Shown: piece after piece, positions 54,676-63,658 of the stretch
Position numbering within the stretch: position 1 is the first letter of the stretch
Layout: the number at the start of each line of letters is the position of its first letter
Origin: JAKFEE01 sp036675815
GTDB lineage: Bacteria; Pseudomonadota; Alphaproteobacteria; Rhodospirillales; Magnetospirillaceae
Reading direction: 5' to 3'
Length of the DNA: 64,000 nt
NCBI GenBank assembly: GCA_036675815.1
Contig: JAKFEE010000008.1
Location: 1 to 64,000, forward strand
The notes under the pieces: model-generated
The model's database searches: none
The model's input: the letters and a program-made list of their open reading frames with translations, nothing else
Told to the model about the DNA's origin: nothing
Translations under genes and position numbers: made by a program

Positions 54676-55878
54676 ATGCCGTTCATCGCCTCGCGTTTGT
54701 CGCTGATCAAGCCGTCGCCGACACTGGCCGTCACCAACATGGCCGCCGAGCTCAAGGCGCAGGGCCGCGACATCATCGGCCTCGGCGCCGGCGAGCCTGA
54801 CTTCGACACGCCCGACAACATCAAGGCCGCGGCCAAGGCGGCCATCGACCGCGGCGAGACCAAGTACACGCCGGTGAACGGCACCATGGCGTTGCGCAAG
54901 GCGATCTGCGCCAAGTTCAAGCGCGAGAACGGCCTCGACTACACGCCCGAGCAGGTCACCGTCGGCTGCGGCGGCAAGCAGGTGATCTACAACGCCATCA
55001 TGGCCACCGTGGATCCCGGCGACGAGGTGATCATCCCGGCACCTTTCTGGGTGTCCTATCTCGACATCGTGCTGTTGGCCGAAGGCAAGCCGGTGGTGGT
55101 CGAGTGCCAGGAAAAGAATAGCTTCAAGCTGCAGGCCGCCGAGTTGGAAAAGGCGATCACGCCCAAGACCAAGTGGCTGATCCTCAACTCGCCGTCCAAC
55201 CCCACCGGCGCCGCCTATTCCTGGGACGAGATGAAGGCGCTGACCGAGGTGCTGGTCAAGCATCCGCATGTCTGGGTCATGGCCGACGACATGTACGAGC
55301 ACCTGGTCTATGACGGCTTCAAGTTCTGCACCCCGGCGCAGGTCGAGCCGAAGCTGTACGAGCGCACCCTGACCATGAACGGCGTGTCCAAGTCCTACGC
55401 CATGACCGGCTGGCGCGTCGGCTATGCCGCCGGGCCGAAGCCGCTGATCGACGCCATCAGCAAGATCCAGTCGCAGTCGACCACCCACACCTCCTCGGTC
55501 AGCCAGGCGGCCTCGGTCGAGGCGCTGAACGGGTCGCAGGGCTTCATCGCCGAGCGCGCCGAGGTGTTCCGCCAGCGCCGCGACATGGTGGTGGCGATGC
55601 TGAACGAGATCCCCGGCATCAGCTGCCTCAAGCCGGAAGGCGCCTTCTATGTCTATCCGAGCTGCGCCGGCGCCATCGGCAAGAAGCGCCCCGACGGCAA
55701 GGTGATCGAGAGCGACGGCGACTTCGTCACCTTCCTGCTGGAAGACCAGGGCGTGGCCGCGGTGCAGGGCGCCGCCTTCGGCCTGTCGCCCTATTTCCGC
55801 ATCTCCTACGCCACCTCGACCGAGGCGCTGAAGGAAGCCTGCAACCGCATCGCCAAGGCGGTCGCCAAGCTGAGCTAG
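54676..55878 (+). CDS. aspC: Class I aminotransferase, aspartate/prephenate type
   Basis: A 400-residue PLP aminotransferase of subgroup Ib. It has LGAGEPDFDTP, YTPVNGTMALRKAI, NSPSNPTGA with the PLP Asn/Pro motif, and the Schiff-base Lys239 in NGVSKSYAMTGWRVGYA. It makes aspartate and, in many alphaproteobacteria, also arogenate from prephenate. Which activity dominates cannot be read from sequence. Ends with a large hairpin shared with the opposing LysR gene. Confidence 0.93.
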   Translation: MPFIASRLSLIKPSPTLAVTNMAAELKAQGRDIIGLGAGEPDFDTPDNIKAAAKAAIDRGETKYTPVNGTMALRKAICAKFKRENGLDYTPEQVTVGCGGKQVIYNAIMATVDPGDEVIIPAPFWVSYLDIVLLAEGKPVVVECQEKNSFKLQAAELEKAITPKTKWLILNSPSNPTGAAYSWDEMKALTEVLVKHPHVWVMADDMYEHLVYDGFKFCTPAQVEPKLYERTLTMNGVSKSYAMTGWRVGYAAGPKPLIDAISKIQSQSTTHTSSVSQAASVEALNGSQGFIAERAEVFRQRRDMVVAMLNEIPGISCLKPEGAFYVYPSCAGAIGKKRPDGKVIESDGDFVTFLLEDQGVAAVQGAAFGLSPYFRISYATSTEALKEACNRIAKAVAKLS

Positions 55879-55898
55879 GTTAGGAACAGGTCGAACCT

Positions 55899-55953
55899 GG
55901 AGCGCGGAGCTCCAGCTCCGCAAGGTGCAGGCGGAGCTGGAGCTCCGCGCTCC
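55899..55953. terminator. 23-bp perfect hairpin between convergent genes; repeat copies 2 and 3
   Basis: The arms GGAGCGCGGAGCTCCAGCTCC (55899-55921 in full) and its exact complement (55931-55953) are separated by 9 nt. The core GCGGAGCTCCAGCTCCGC is itself near-palindromic and occurs in a close form at 2949-2966. No T-run; a bidirectional termination role is inferred from its place between aspC and the LysR gene. Confidence 0.7.
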
Positions 55954-55965
55954 GGTTACATTACG

Positions 55966-56859
55966 TCAGCGGATGCCGCTTTCGGCGATCTTGCGGACGA
56001 GGAAATCGCGGAACACGGCGATGCGCTTCGAGTGGCGCAGTTCCTCGGGATAGACGAAGTACGCATCGAAACGCGGCCCGCGCAGTTCCGGCAGCACCTC
56101 GACGACGTTACTGACGTCGCGGCTGAGATAATCGGGAATGGCGGCAATGCCGAGCCCGGTCTGCACCGCGCGGATGATGCCATAGATGCTGTTCACCTTG
56201 AGCACCGCCTTGCGCGGCTGCCCCGGCGGGCGGCCGATCTCCTGCAGCCAGTTCACGTTGGTCACCGGCGCCCGGGCATCCTCGCCGTAGACGACCAGGG
56301 CATGGTGATCCAGGTCCTCCACCGCCTGCGGCATGCCGTGCTTCTTCAGGTATTCCGGCGCCGCGAACAGATGATAATGCATGGTGACGATGTGGCGCTG
56401 CACCAGTTCGGGCTGGCGCGGCGGCATCATGCGGATGGCGACGTCGGCCTCGCGCATGGCTAGGTCGAGCTCGCCGTCGTTCAGCACGATGGTGAGCTGG
56501 ATGTCGGGATACTGCTCGAGAAACTCATGGATGCGCGGCGTCAGCCACAGCGATCCGAAGGCCACGGTGGTGGTGACCTTCAGCGGCCCTTGCGGGCTGT
56601 CCTTGCTCTCGGATAGCTGCGCCTCGGTCATGGCCAGCTTGGCGAAGACCTCGCGAGCGGTGCGGAACAGGAGCTCGCCCTGCTCGGTCAGGATCAGGCC
56701 GCGGGCGTGCCGGTGGAACAGCGGCACCCTCAGGCTTTCCTCGAGGGCGCTGATCTGGCGGCTGACCGCCGACTGGCTGAGATTGAGGCTTTCGCCGGCA
56801 TGGGTGAAGCTTCCGGCCTCGGCGACCGCATGAAACACCCGCAACTTGTCCCAGTCCAT
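55966..56859 (-). CDS. LysR-type regulator, LsrB/VtlR-like
   Basis: A 297-residue LysR regulator. The N-terminal MDWDKLRVFHAVAEAGSFTHAGESLNLSQSAVSRQISALE and HRHARGLILTEQGELL are the pattern of rhizobial LsrB/Brucella VtlR, which also sit next to trxB. In the effector domain, positions where LsrB has Cys (as I recall it: DCAIR, RACLL, FCYP) read DVAIR, RAVQT and FVYP here, and the whole protein has no Cys. It lies 45 bp after trxB in the same direction. Orthology is likely; a cysteine-based redox sensor is excluded. Confidence 0.85.
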   Translation of the reverse strand: MDWDKLRVFHAVAEAGSFTHAGESLNLSQSAVSRQISALEESLRVPLFHRHARGLILTEQGELLFRTAREVFAKLAMTEAQLSESKDSPQGPLKVTTTVAFGSLWLTPRIHEFLEQYPDIQLTIVLNDGELDLAMREADVAIRMMPPRQPELVQRHIVTMHYHLFAAPEYLKKHGMPQAVEDLDHHALVVYGEDARAPVTNVNWLQEIGRPPGQPRKAVLKVNSIYGIIRAVQTGLGIAAIPDYLSRDVSNVVEVLPELRGPRFDAYFVYPEELRHSKRIAVFRDFLVRKIAESGIR

Positions 56860-56904
56860 CGGCTTCCCCCGGCCCGTCGCCCCCTCGGCAGTGCCGCCCT
56901 GCCG

Positions 56905-57870
56905 CTACTCTGCCGCAGCCACGGTCTCGTGTCCATGATGCGCAAGGAAGCGATCCGCCTCCAGTGCCGCCATGCAGCCGGTCCCGGCAGCGGTCACCGC
57001 CTGCCGATAGATCTTGTCCTGCACGTCGCCCGCGGCGAAGACGCCGGGCACGTTCGTGATGGTCGAGCCGGGCGCGGTGAGCACATAGCCCTCGCCATCC
57101 ATGTCGAGCTGCCCCTTGAACAGTTCGGTGTTCGGGGTGTGGCCGATGGCGATGAAGACGCCGTCGACCTTGATCTCGGAGAGTTGGCCGCTCGTGGTGT
57201 CCTCGAGGCGCACGCCGGTGACACCGGGCGGGTTGTCGGTGCCCAGGATTTCATCGATGGCGCTGTTCCACCTCATCTCGATCTTGGGATTTCGCATCAG
57301 CCGTTCCTGGGCGATCTTCTCGGCACGCAGTTCGTCGCGACGATGGATCAAGGTGACCTTACTGGCGAAGTTGGTGAGGAAAATCGCTTCCTCGACGGCC
57401 GAGTTGCCGCCGCCCACCACCGCCACCTCCTTGCCGCGGAAGAAAAAGCCGTCGCAGGTGGCGCAGGCCGAGACGCCGAAGCCCTGGAACTTGGCCTCGC
57501 TGGGCAGGCCCAGCCAGCGCGCCGAGGCGCCGGTGCAGATGATCAGGGTGTCGCCGGTGTAGACGTCGCCCGAATCGCCCCAGCAGGTGAAGGGCCGCTT
57601 CGACAGGTCGACACGGACGATGGTGTCGTTCATGAAGCGCGTGCCGACGTGCTCGGCCTGCTGCTGCATCTGCTCCATCAGCCATGGCCCCTGCACCGCC
57701 TCGGCAAAGCCGGGGAAGTTCTCGACATCGGTGGTGATGGTCAATTGACCGCCGGGCTGCAGCCCGGCGACGAGAATCGGCTCGAGATTGGCCCGGGCGG
57801 CATAGATCGCAGCGGTACAGCCGGCCGGCCCCGACCCCAGAATGAGAACCTTGGTGTGATGCTTGGCCAT
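56905..57870 (-). CDS. trxB: Thioredoxin reductase
   Basis: A 321-residue flavoprotein that reduces thioredoxin with NADPH. FAD motif GSGPAGCTAA, the redox pair Cys136-Cys139 in ACATCDG, the NADPH motif VGGGNSAVEEA, and the C-terminal AAGDVQD. The ATG giving MAKHHTKV is the family start. A terminator sits 35-80 nt upstream, after the peroxiredoxin gene. The following LysR gene is probably co-transcribed. Confidence 0.96.
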   Translation of the reverse strand: MAKHHTKVLILGSGPAGCTAAIYAARANLEPILVAGLQPGGQLTITTDVENFPGFAEAVQGPWLMEQMQQQAEHVGTRFMNDTIVRVDLSKRPFTCWGDSGDVYTGDTLIICTGASARWLGLPSEAKFQGFGVSACATCDGFFFRGKEVAVVGGGNSAVEEAIFLTNFASKVTLIHRRDELRAEKIAQERLMRNPKIEMRWNSAIDEILGTDNPPGVTGVRLEDTTSGQLSEIKVDGVFIAIGHTPNTELFKGQLDMDGEGYVLTAPGSTITNVPGVFAAGDVQDKIYRQAVTAAGTGCMAALEADRFLAHHGHETVAAAE

Positions 57871-57913
57871 GCTGCCCTCGTCTCCAGCGCGCGTTTCGGA
57901 CGTAACATTAAGA

Positions 57914-57948
57914 AAGCCGGACGGCGCAGGCAAGCCGCCGTCCGGCTT
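57914..57948 (-). terminator. Intrinsic terminator/attenuator between prx and trxB
   Basis: AAGCCGGACGGCG and its exact complement (13 pairs) have a 9-nt loop, followed on the minus strand by TTTCTTAATGTT. It would end most prx transcripts and let a fraction read through into trxB. Confidence 0.75.
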
Positions 57949-57995
57949 CGGGTCAAAGGTGGCGGTATAAAGGTGGCGTTCCCGCCACCATGCCA

Positions 57996-58619
57996 TCATA
58001 GGGCGTCGGCGTGCCGTGACAGATATTGGGCGACGCCGTCGGGCGACGCCGTCATGCCGCTTTGCCCCTTCTGCCAACCGGCCGGGCAGACCTCGCCGTG
58101 CTCCTCGTGGAACTGCAGGGCATCGACCATGCGCAACGCCTCGTCGACGTTACGGCCGAGCGGCAGGTCATTGACCACCTGGTGGCGGACGATGCCGGCG
58201 CGATCGATGAGGAAGGTGCCGCGCAAGGCCACCGCGTCGCCGACGAGCACACCATAGCTGCGCGCGATCGACTTGGTGAGGTCGGCCACCATGGGGAACT
58301 GCACGTTGCCGAGGCCGCCCTTCGCAACCGGCGTGTTTTTCCAGGCGAGGTGCGAGAAATGCGAATCGACGGACACGGCCACCACCTTGGTGTTGCGATC
58401 GGCAAAGGCGGCCATGCGATGGTCATGCGCCAGGATCTCGGAGGGGCAGACGAAGGTGAAATCCAGCGGATAGAAGAAGACGATGCCGTACGACCCGCTC
58501 AGGTATGAGTGCAAGTTGAAGGTCTCGTTGATCTCGTTGTCCCCCATGATCGCCTTGGCGGTGAAATCGGGGGTGGGGCGACCGACAAGCACACTGGGGT
58601 ACAAAGCGACGTCGCTCAT
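57996..58619 (-). CDS. Typical 2-Cys peroxiredoxin
   Basis: A 207-residue AhpC/Prx-type peroxidase. Peroxidatic Cys58 is in FTFVCPSE with the Pro/Thr/Arg environment, and resolving Cys178 is in GEVCPAGW. It reduces H2O2 and organic hydroperoxides and is regenerated by thioredoxin, which TrxB from the next gene recycles. GGAG lies about 10 nt before the ATG. Length is right for the typical 2-Cys class. Confidence 0.94.
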   Translation of the reverse strand: MSDVALYPSVLVGRPTPDFTAKAIMGDNEINETFNLHSYLSGSYGIVFFYPLDFTFVCPSEILAHDHRMAAFADRNTKVVAVSVDSHFSHLAWKNTPVAKGGLGNVQFPMVADLTKSIARSYGVLVGDAVALRGTFLIDRAGIVRHQVVNDLPLGRNVDEALRMVDALQFHEEHGEVCPAGWQKGQSGMTASPDGVAQYLSRHADAL

Positions 58620-58654
58620 TGATGCATTCTCCTTCGGGGCGTGGTTTAGCCCAG

Positions 58655-58683
58655 AGAATAGCCCGACAGGCGAGCCGCGACAA
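58655..58683 (-). promoter_or_regulatory. Predicted promoter of the peroxiredoxin gene
   Basis: TTGTCG and TATTCT are separated by 17 bp, giving a leader of about 28 nt before the ATG. Good spacing, moderate box match. Confidence 0.45.
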
Positions 58684-58736
58684 GCCGGAATTGTTCCAAT
58701 TTAACCCACAGGTCACTACCATGGCTGGATATTCTA

Positions 58737-59750
58737 TCAGCCCCAGGCCAACTCGTTCAGCTTGTTCTCGATCAGGCGGCGGGCCTCAATGGTCCACGGC
58801 ACGCCGAGGCGCGGATTGGCGGAGACCGAGGACGCCAGCCATTGCTCGGCGCCTCCCCGGAAGCTCACCGCACCGAAGTCGTCGGGATGCCGGCGCAGAA
58901 AGCGGCACAAGCCCATCAGGCGTTCTTTGGTCACGTGATTGGGCACGAGGGTGCGGTAGTCCAGGCCGCGCTTCTTGACGAAGTCGAAGGGATGTACGAG
59001 GACGACCACCGGCGAGACCTGTTGGCGCCGCGCCTGCCACAGCAGCGCCTCGATCTCGCGGGTCGAACTCGCCATGATCGTCAGGCAACGCGCCCGCGTC
59101 GCACCGCGCAGGCGCGTCGCATAGCTCAGTACCGGCACTTCGAGCACGCGGCCGATGCGATGGCGGCCGCCCGCCAGGTGCAGGAAGGGCTCGGTCGGGC
59201 TGTAGATGCCGACGCCGATATTCGACGACAGCGGCAGCCCGAAATCCCCAATCACGTCATAGACTTGCCCGTCGACGCGCAGGCCTCCGGTGCGCAAGGC
59301 GATGGGGCGCGGCACCCCCCAGGCGGCAAAGGTGGCCAGTCCGTCGCGGATGAAGCCGGCAACTTCATCGCGGTCGCGCCCGGGAAAGTCATCGTTGGGC
59401 GGCGCCACCGCCAAGCGCTGCTGCCAGTCCGGCTGCTTGAAGTAGGACCAGCACGGATGGAGATGAAGTTGCACGTCATGCCCGGCCTCATGTATCCGCC
59501 GTGCGATGCCACCCATAGGCTCGAGCCCGAAATAGGCGGTGTTCAGCGCCTCGACGAAAAACGTGGCCTGCAACGCGTTGTCGCCGAGCACATCGAGAAT
59601 GAAACCGAGGCCATGTTCCTGGCCGGCTATTCGACATTCGGCTGCCTGTATGCTGACCGGGCGATTGCGGATAGGGTCGCGGAAGGCGCCGCCGATACTG
59701 AATTCCACATCCACAGTGATGCAAACATCGGTCGGAGATCTGTTCGTCAT
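58737..59750 (-). CDS. Polysaccharide deacetylase-like protein
   Basis: A 337-residue protein with the NodB-type layout: CITVDVEFSIGG near the start (catalytic Asp-type), ATFFVEALNTAYFG, IHEAGHDVQLHLHPCW with the metal-binding His-x-His, and a late VVLVHPFDF. Proteins of this shape are seen with surface polysaccharide loci. No signal peptide is visible, so it is likely cytoplasmic. I chose the ATG giving MTNRSPTD. The substrate is unknown. Confidence 0.75.
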   Translation of the reverse strand: MTNRSPTDVCITVDVEFSIGGAFRDPIRNRPVSIQAAECRIAGQEHGLGFILDVLGDNALQATFFVEALNTAYFGLEPMGGIARRIHEAGHDVQLHLHPCWSYFKQPDWQQRLAVAPPNDDFPGRDRDEVAGFIRDGLATFAAWGVPRPIALRTGGLRVDGQVYDVIGDFGLPLSSNIGVGIYSPTEPFLHLAGGRHRIGRVLEVPVLSYATRLRGATRARCLTIMASSTREIEALLWQARRQQVSPVVVLVHPFDFVKKRGLDYRTLVPNHVTKERLMGLCRFLRRHPDDFGAVSFRGGAEQWLASSVSANPRLGVPWTIEARRLIENKLNELAWG

Positions 59751-60005
59751 TAGCCGCGTCGATCCCGCATCAATGGCCAATTGCGACGGATGACCGCGAA
59801 CAGCGGCCATGCGCGCCCGTTGTTGGCCTAACACGTGACAATGCTACCTCCAAGCCCGCATCCGTTCTGCATCCTCTGCCATAGGAGGGGCCACCCGCCG
59901 GACGCGCAAAGGGTGAGAGGCCGCTCACTGCCTACCTCGACTGCCCCCGGTGTTTCCGCCCGGCCGTGGTCACACATGAAACCCATCGACAGCACGAAAG
60001 GTGCC

Positions 60006-60875
60006 ATGGCTCTCCGCGCGTCCTGGACCGGACACCTCAAGATCTCGCTGGTCACGATCCCGGTGCGGCTCTACAACGCCGTCTCCTCGACCAGCCGCGT
60101 ATCCTTTCACCAGTTGCACAAGGATTGCGGCGAGCGCATCCGCTATGAGTTGACCTGCCCGATCCACGGCCACGTCGAACGTGACGAGGTGGTGAAGGGC
60201 TACGAATACGAGAAGAACCGCCACGTCGTCATGGACGAGGAGGACCTGGAGAAGGTGTGGCTGGAGACGAGCAAGGTGATCGAGTTGGCCCATTTCTCGC
60301 CCGTGGCCGACATTCCGCCAACCTATTTCGATGCTGCCTACTACCTTGCCCCCGACGGCCGTATCGCCGCCGATGCCTTCGCCACCTTCCGCGAGGCGAT
60401 GCAGCGGTCCGGCCGCGCCGGCATCGGCCGCGTGGTGCTGGCGGGGAAGGAGAAGATCATCGCCTTGCGCGCCTATGACCGCGGACTGCTGATGAATACG
60501 CTGAACTATCCGCATGAGGTGCGTAAGCCCACGGCCTATTTCGAAGACGTGCCCGTTCAGGTCAGCGAGGGCGATCAACTCGCCCTCGGCGACATGCTGA
60601 TCGAGCGCATGTCCAAGCCGTTCGAACCGGAAGCCTTCACCGACCGCTTTCAAGAGCAGGTTTTGGAGATCGTGCGCGCCAAGGTCGCCGGCCGCGAGCC
60701 GGCACTGATGGAACAACGGCCCACCGCGGACATCGTCGACCTCATGGAGGCGCTGAAGCGCAGCCTCGATCAGGAAGGCGGCGCGCCGGCCGCAGCGCCC
60801 AAGAAAACCGCCGCCAAGAAGCCGCCGGCACCCAGCCGGGCGGCGGGACGCGAGCGCAAGAAGAAGTCCGGTTAG
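60006..60875 (+). CDS. ku: Non-homologous end-joining protein Ku
   Basis: A 289-residue bacterial Ku. It has the family start WTGHLKISLVTIPVRLYNAVSS, HQLHKDCGERIRYELTCPIHGHV, VVKGYEYEKNRHVVMDEEDL, and FEPEAFTDRFQEQVLEIVRAKVAG. The basic Lys/Ala/Pro-rich tail is usual. It binds DNA ends and recruits LigD. No ligD gene is in this window. The ATG giving MALRASW is the family start. Confidence 0.95.
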   Translation: MALRASWTGHLKISLVTIPVRLYNAVSSTSRVSFHQLHKDCGERIRYELTCPIHGHVERDEVVKGYEYEKNRHVVMDEEDLEKVWLETSKVIELAHFSPVADIPPTYFDAAYYLAPDGRIAADAFATFREAMQRSGRAGIGRVVLAGKEKIIALRAYDRGLLMNTLNYPHEVRKPTAYFEDVPVQVSEGDQLALGDMLIERMSKPFEPEAFTDRFQEQVLEIVRAKVAGREPALMEQRPTADIVDLMEALKRSLDQEGGAPAAAPKKTAAKKPPAPSRAAGRERKKKSG

Positions 60876-60937
60876 CAAATCCGTAGGATTACCGCGGCAT
60901 CATCGCCCCGAACGGTGCTGATTACCTGGGGCAATCG

Positions 60938-61393
60938 ATGTACGTGGCAGCCTTTGACGAGTGGTTCACCATGGCCGCGCGCCTCGAGGGCGAAGGCCGC
61001 CACGCGGAGGCGGTGGGCGCCTATCGCAATGCCCTCTCCTCTTGTCCCGACGACGCCGAGGCGTGGTTCAACCTGGGCAATGTCCTGCGCCGCGCCAGGC
61101 AGACGGCCGAAGCCGAGGACGCCTACCGCCAGGCCGTGGCCCATGCTCCCCGCTTCGCCGACGCATGGTTCAACCTTGCCCACATGCAAGACGATTTGGG
61201 CAAGGTCATCGACGCCATCCACAGCCTGGAGCGGGCCATCGCCATCGCCCCGGATTTCGCGGATGCGCATTTCAATCTGGCGCTGTGTCATGAGCAAGCG
61301 GGCAACTGGGCGCCGGCTAAGCGCCACTGGCTGCATTATCTCCGCCTGGAATCCACCGGCGATTGGGCCGACATCGCGCGCAGCCACCTGTAG
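60938..61393 (+). CDS. TPR-repeat protein
   Basis: A 151-residue soluble protein of three tetratricopeptide repeats: about 9-41 (EGEGRHAEAVGAYRNALSSCP), 43-75 (AWFNLGNVLRR...AYRQAVAHAP) and 77-109 (AWFNLAHMQDDLG...AIAIAP), with a fourth partial repeat, ADAHFNLALCHEQAG. It is a protein-binding module of unknown partner. It lies 62 bp after ku, possibly on the same transcript. Confidence 0.87.
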   Translation: MYVAAFDEWFTMAARLEGEGRHAEAVGAYRNALSSCPDDAEAWFNLGNVLRRARQTAEAEDAYRQAVAHAPRFADAWFNLAHMQDDLGKVIDAIHSLERAIAIAPDFADAHFNLALCHEQAGNWAPAKRHWLHYLRLESTGDWADIARSHL

Positions 61394-61401
61394 AAGCCGC
61401 G

Positions 61402-61965
61402 TCAGTCGGAACTCTCGGCAGTGGCGTCGCCGGCCAACTGAATGGCCCTGGCCTTCAACCGCGCCAGATAGTGGTCGAAGATCGCCCGTTCTTCGTCGCT
61501 GAACACCGACATCAGGTCGGCCTCGCGCTCGAGCACCAAGGGCACGATGCGCCGATAGACGCGCTCGCCCTGCGACGTCAGGCGCACCAGGATGCGCCGG
61601 CGGTCCAGATCGTCATGCCGGCGCGACACCAGGCCGCGGGTCAACATGCTTTGGATGCCGCGACTGACCTGCACCTTGTCGAGGCTGGATTGGGCGCAGA
61701 TATCGTTGGCCGGCATGGGTTGCGCGGCGGCACCCAGCACCGCCATCACCCGCCACTCGTTGCGATTGAGCCGGAAACGCTGGGCATAGAGATCGGCCAG
61801 CGCCTTGCTCACCTGCAGCTGGGTCACCGACAGGCGATGGGGGAAGAATTCGGCCAGTTCGAGGCGCGGGGTGCGCGCCGCCGTCCGGGCCGACGGGCGA
61901 GGGGCTGAGGTGGGCAAGTCGGGCACCGGGGCGTTAATGTTGGAGTCGTGCCAATGTCGACGCAT
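61402..61965 (-). CDS. MarR-family transcriptional regulator
   Basis: A 187-residue winged-helix regulator: LNRNEWRVMAVLGAAAQPMPANDI, LDKVQVSRGIQSMLTRGLVSRRHDDLDRRRILVRLTSQG (recognition helix and wing). The first 30 residues are Pro/Ala/Arg-rich and disordered. It overlaps the bacteriohemerythrin gene by 32 nt and so belongs to the TRAP operon. It may sense the transported solute, which is inference. Confidence 0.88.
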   Translation of the reverse strand: MRRHWHDSNINAPVPDLPTSAPRPSARTAARTPRLELAEFFPHRLSVTQLQVSKALADLYAQRFRLNRNEWRVMAVLGAAAQPMPANDICAQSSLDKVQVSRGIQSMLTRGLVSRRHDDLDRRRILVRLTSQGERVYRRIVPLVLEREADLMSVFSDEERAIFDHYLARLKARAIQLAGDATAESSD

Positions 61966-62338
61966 ACGCCTTGTCCGAAACCAGGATATGGCTGACCAGC
62001 CAGTTCTTGAGGAAGGCGACCACGCTGTCGTTGATCAGGAGCGACGCGGCGCCGCCCAGGCCGTAGGCGGACTGCACCGCCTTCAGCCAGTCGACGAACA
62101 CCTGATGCTCGCGGCGGTGCTCGGCCAAGTCGAGATAGCCGGCCTGTTCGAGCAACACTTCCTCGGTGCGGAAATGGTCCCGCACATAGGCGCGCAGCGC
62201 CTCGAACACCTCGGGCATGACATCGCCGTCGTGGTCCGCCGTCTGCAGTCGGTTGATCAGGTCGACCAGGCTCTTGTGCTGCCGATCGAGCTGCGGGACA
62301 CCGACGCTGTAGGATGTCTTCCATTCAAGGGGGGGCAT
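61934..62338 (-). CDS. Bacteriohemerythrin
   Basis: A 134-residue O2-binding di-iron four-helix protein. All seven ligands are present: His21, His55 and Glu59 (HFRTE), His74 and His78 (HRREH), His117 and Asp122 (HILVSD). It binds or senses O2 in the cytoplasm. It starts 7 nt after the TRAP permease stop and overlaps marR, an unusual partnership. A single domain with no fused signalling module. Confidence 0.93.
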   Translation of the reverse strand: MPPLEWKTSYSVGVPQLDRQHKSLVDLINRLQTADHDGDVMPEVFEALRAYVRDHFRTEEVLLEQAGYLDLAEHRREHQVFVDWLKAVQSAYGLGGAASLLINDSVVAFLKNWLVSHILVSDKAYASTLARLQH

Positions 62339-62345
62339 CGCACAC

Positions 62346-63647
62346 TCACTCGATCATGGAGGGAAGCCACAGCGACAGCGCCGGGAAGGCGATGATCAGC
62401 GCCACGCGGGTCGCGTCTGCAGCAAGGAAGGGCAAGACGCCACGGCTGATCGTCCCGATACTCAGACCGGGGCTGGTGGCGATGATGACGAACAGATTCA
62501 TCCCGACCGGCGGCGTGATCAGGCCGATCTCCACCACCGAGATGATGAGCACGCCAAACCAGATCGGATCGAGGCCCAGCGACAACGCCAGCGGATAGAC
62601 GAAGGGCAAGGTGAGCAGGATCATGGAGAGGGCATCCATGAAGCAGCCGAGGATGACGTAGAAGACGACGATCATCAGCACCATGGCCAGGGGCGGCCAG
62701 CCGAGGTCGGTGACGTAGTGCACCAGGAGCTGCGGCAGGGTCGTCGTCTCGATGAAATAGTTGAACAGCTCGGTGCCGATCAGGATCATGAAGATCATGC
62801 CGCTGGTCGAGGCCGTCTCGCTCAAACAGGCCTTGAACACCTTGAGGTTCATCGCGCCCTTGGCCAGCGCCAGGGCGAAGGCGCCGAAGGCGCCGATGGC
62901 GGCGGCCTCGGTGGGCGAGAACCAGCCGACATAGATGCCGCCGATGACGACGACGAACAGCAGCGCCACCTGCCAGACGCGCAGGACCGCGCGCACCCGC
63001 TCGCCCCAGCCGACATGATCTCCGGCCGGCGCCAGCCGCGGATTAAGCCGCGTCTGGACGGCAATGGCCGCCATGTACAGCAGCGCGGCGAGCACACCGG
63101 GGATCATCGATGCGGCGAACATCTTGCCGATGGACTGTTCGGTCAGCAGGGCATAGATCACCGCGATGACGCTGGGCGGGATGAGCACGCCCAGCGTGCC
63201 GCCGGCGGCGATGGTGGCGGACGATAGCGAGTCGTTGTAGCCGCGGCGGCGCATCTCGGGCATCGCCACGCGGCACATGGTCGCCGCCGTGGCCAGGCTC
63301 GAGCCGCAGATGGCACCGAAGGCGGCGCAGGAGCCGACCGTCGCCATGGCCAATCCGCCGCGGAGATGGCCGATGAAGGCGCCGACGGCATCGTAGAGGC
63401 CGCGCGACAGGCCGGCGTGGGCGGCGAACACGCCCATCATCACGAACAGCGGTATGACCGACAGGCCATAGGGAAACACCGCCTGGAACGGCGACGAGCC
63501 GAGGATGAAGCCGACGCTGTCGGCCCCGTTCAGCACCAGGCCGCCGACGGCGCCGATGACGCCCATGGCGACGGCGACCGGCACGCGCAGGCCGATGAGA
63601 ACGAGCATGGCGGCGAAGGCGACGAGGCCCATGATGGGAGCGGACAT
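62346..63647 (-). CDS. dctM: TRAP transporter large permease (DctM), second system
   Basis: A 433-residue DctM with 12 or so helices. It has GSSLATAATMCRVAMPEM, GGTLGVLIPPSVIAV, and the C-terminal ITPPVGMNLFVIIAT. It differs enough from the first DctM in the window to be an independent system. It would work with DctQ (next upstream) and a DctP that must lie beyond the window end. The start giving MSAPIMGL has the family start pattern; longer upstream codons are not supported. Confidence 0.94.
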   Translation of the reverse strand: MSAPIMGLVAFAAMLVLIGLRVPVAVAMGVIGAVGGLVLNGADSVGFILGSSPFQAVFPYGLSVIPLFVMMGVFAAHAGLSRGLYDAVGAFIGHLRGGLAMATVGSCAAFGAICGSSLATAATMCRVAMPEMRRRGYNDSLSSATIAAGGTLGVLIPPSVIAVIYALLTEQSIGKMFAASMIPGVLAALLYMAAIAVQTRLNPRLAPAGDHVGWGERVRAVLRVWQVALLFVVVIGGIYVGWFSPTEAAAIGAFGAFALALAKGAMNLKVFKACLSETASTSGMIFMILIGTELFNYFIETTTLPQLLVHYVTDLGWPPLAMVLMIVVFYVILGCFMDALSMILLTLPFVYPLALSLGLDPIWFGVLIISVVEIGLITPPVGMNLFVIIATSPGLSIGTISRGVLPFLAADATRVALIIAFPALSLWLPSMIE

Positions 63648-63658
63648 GGCTGTGCCTC

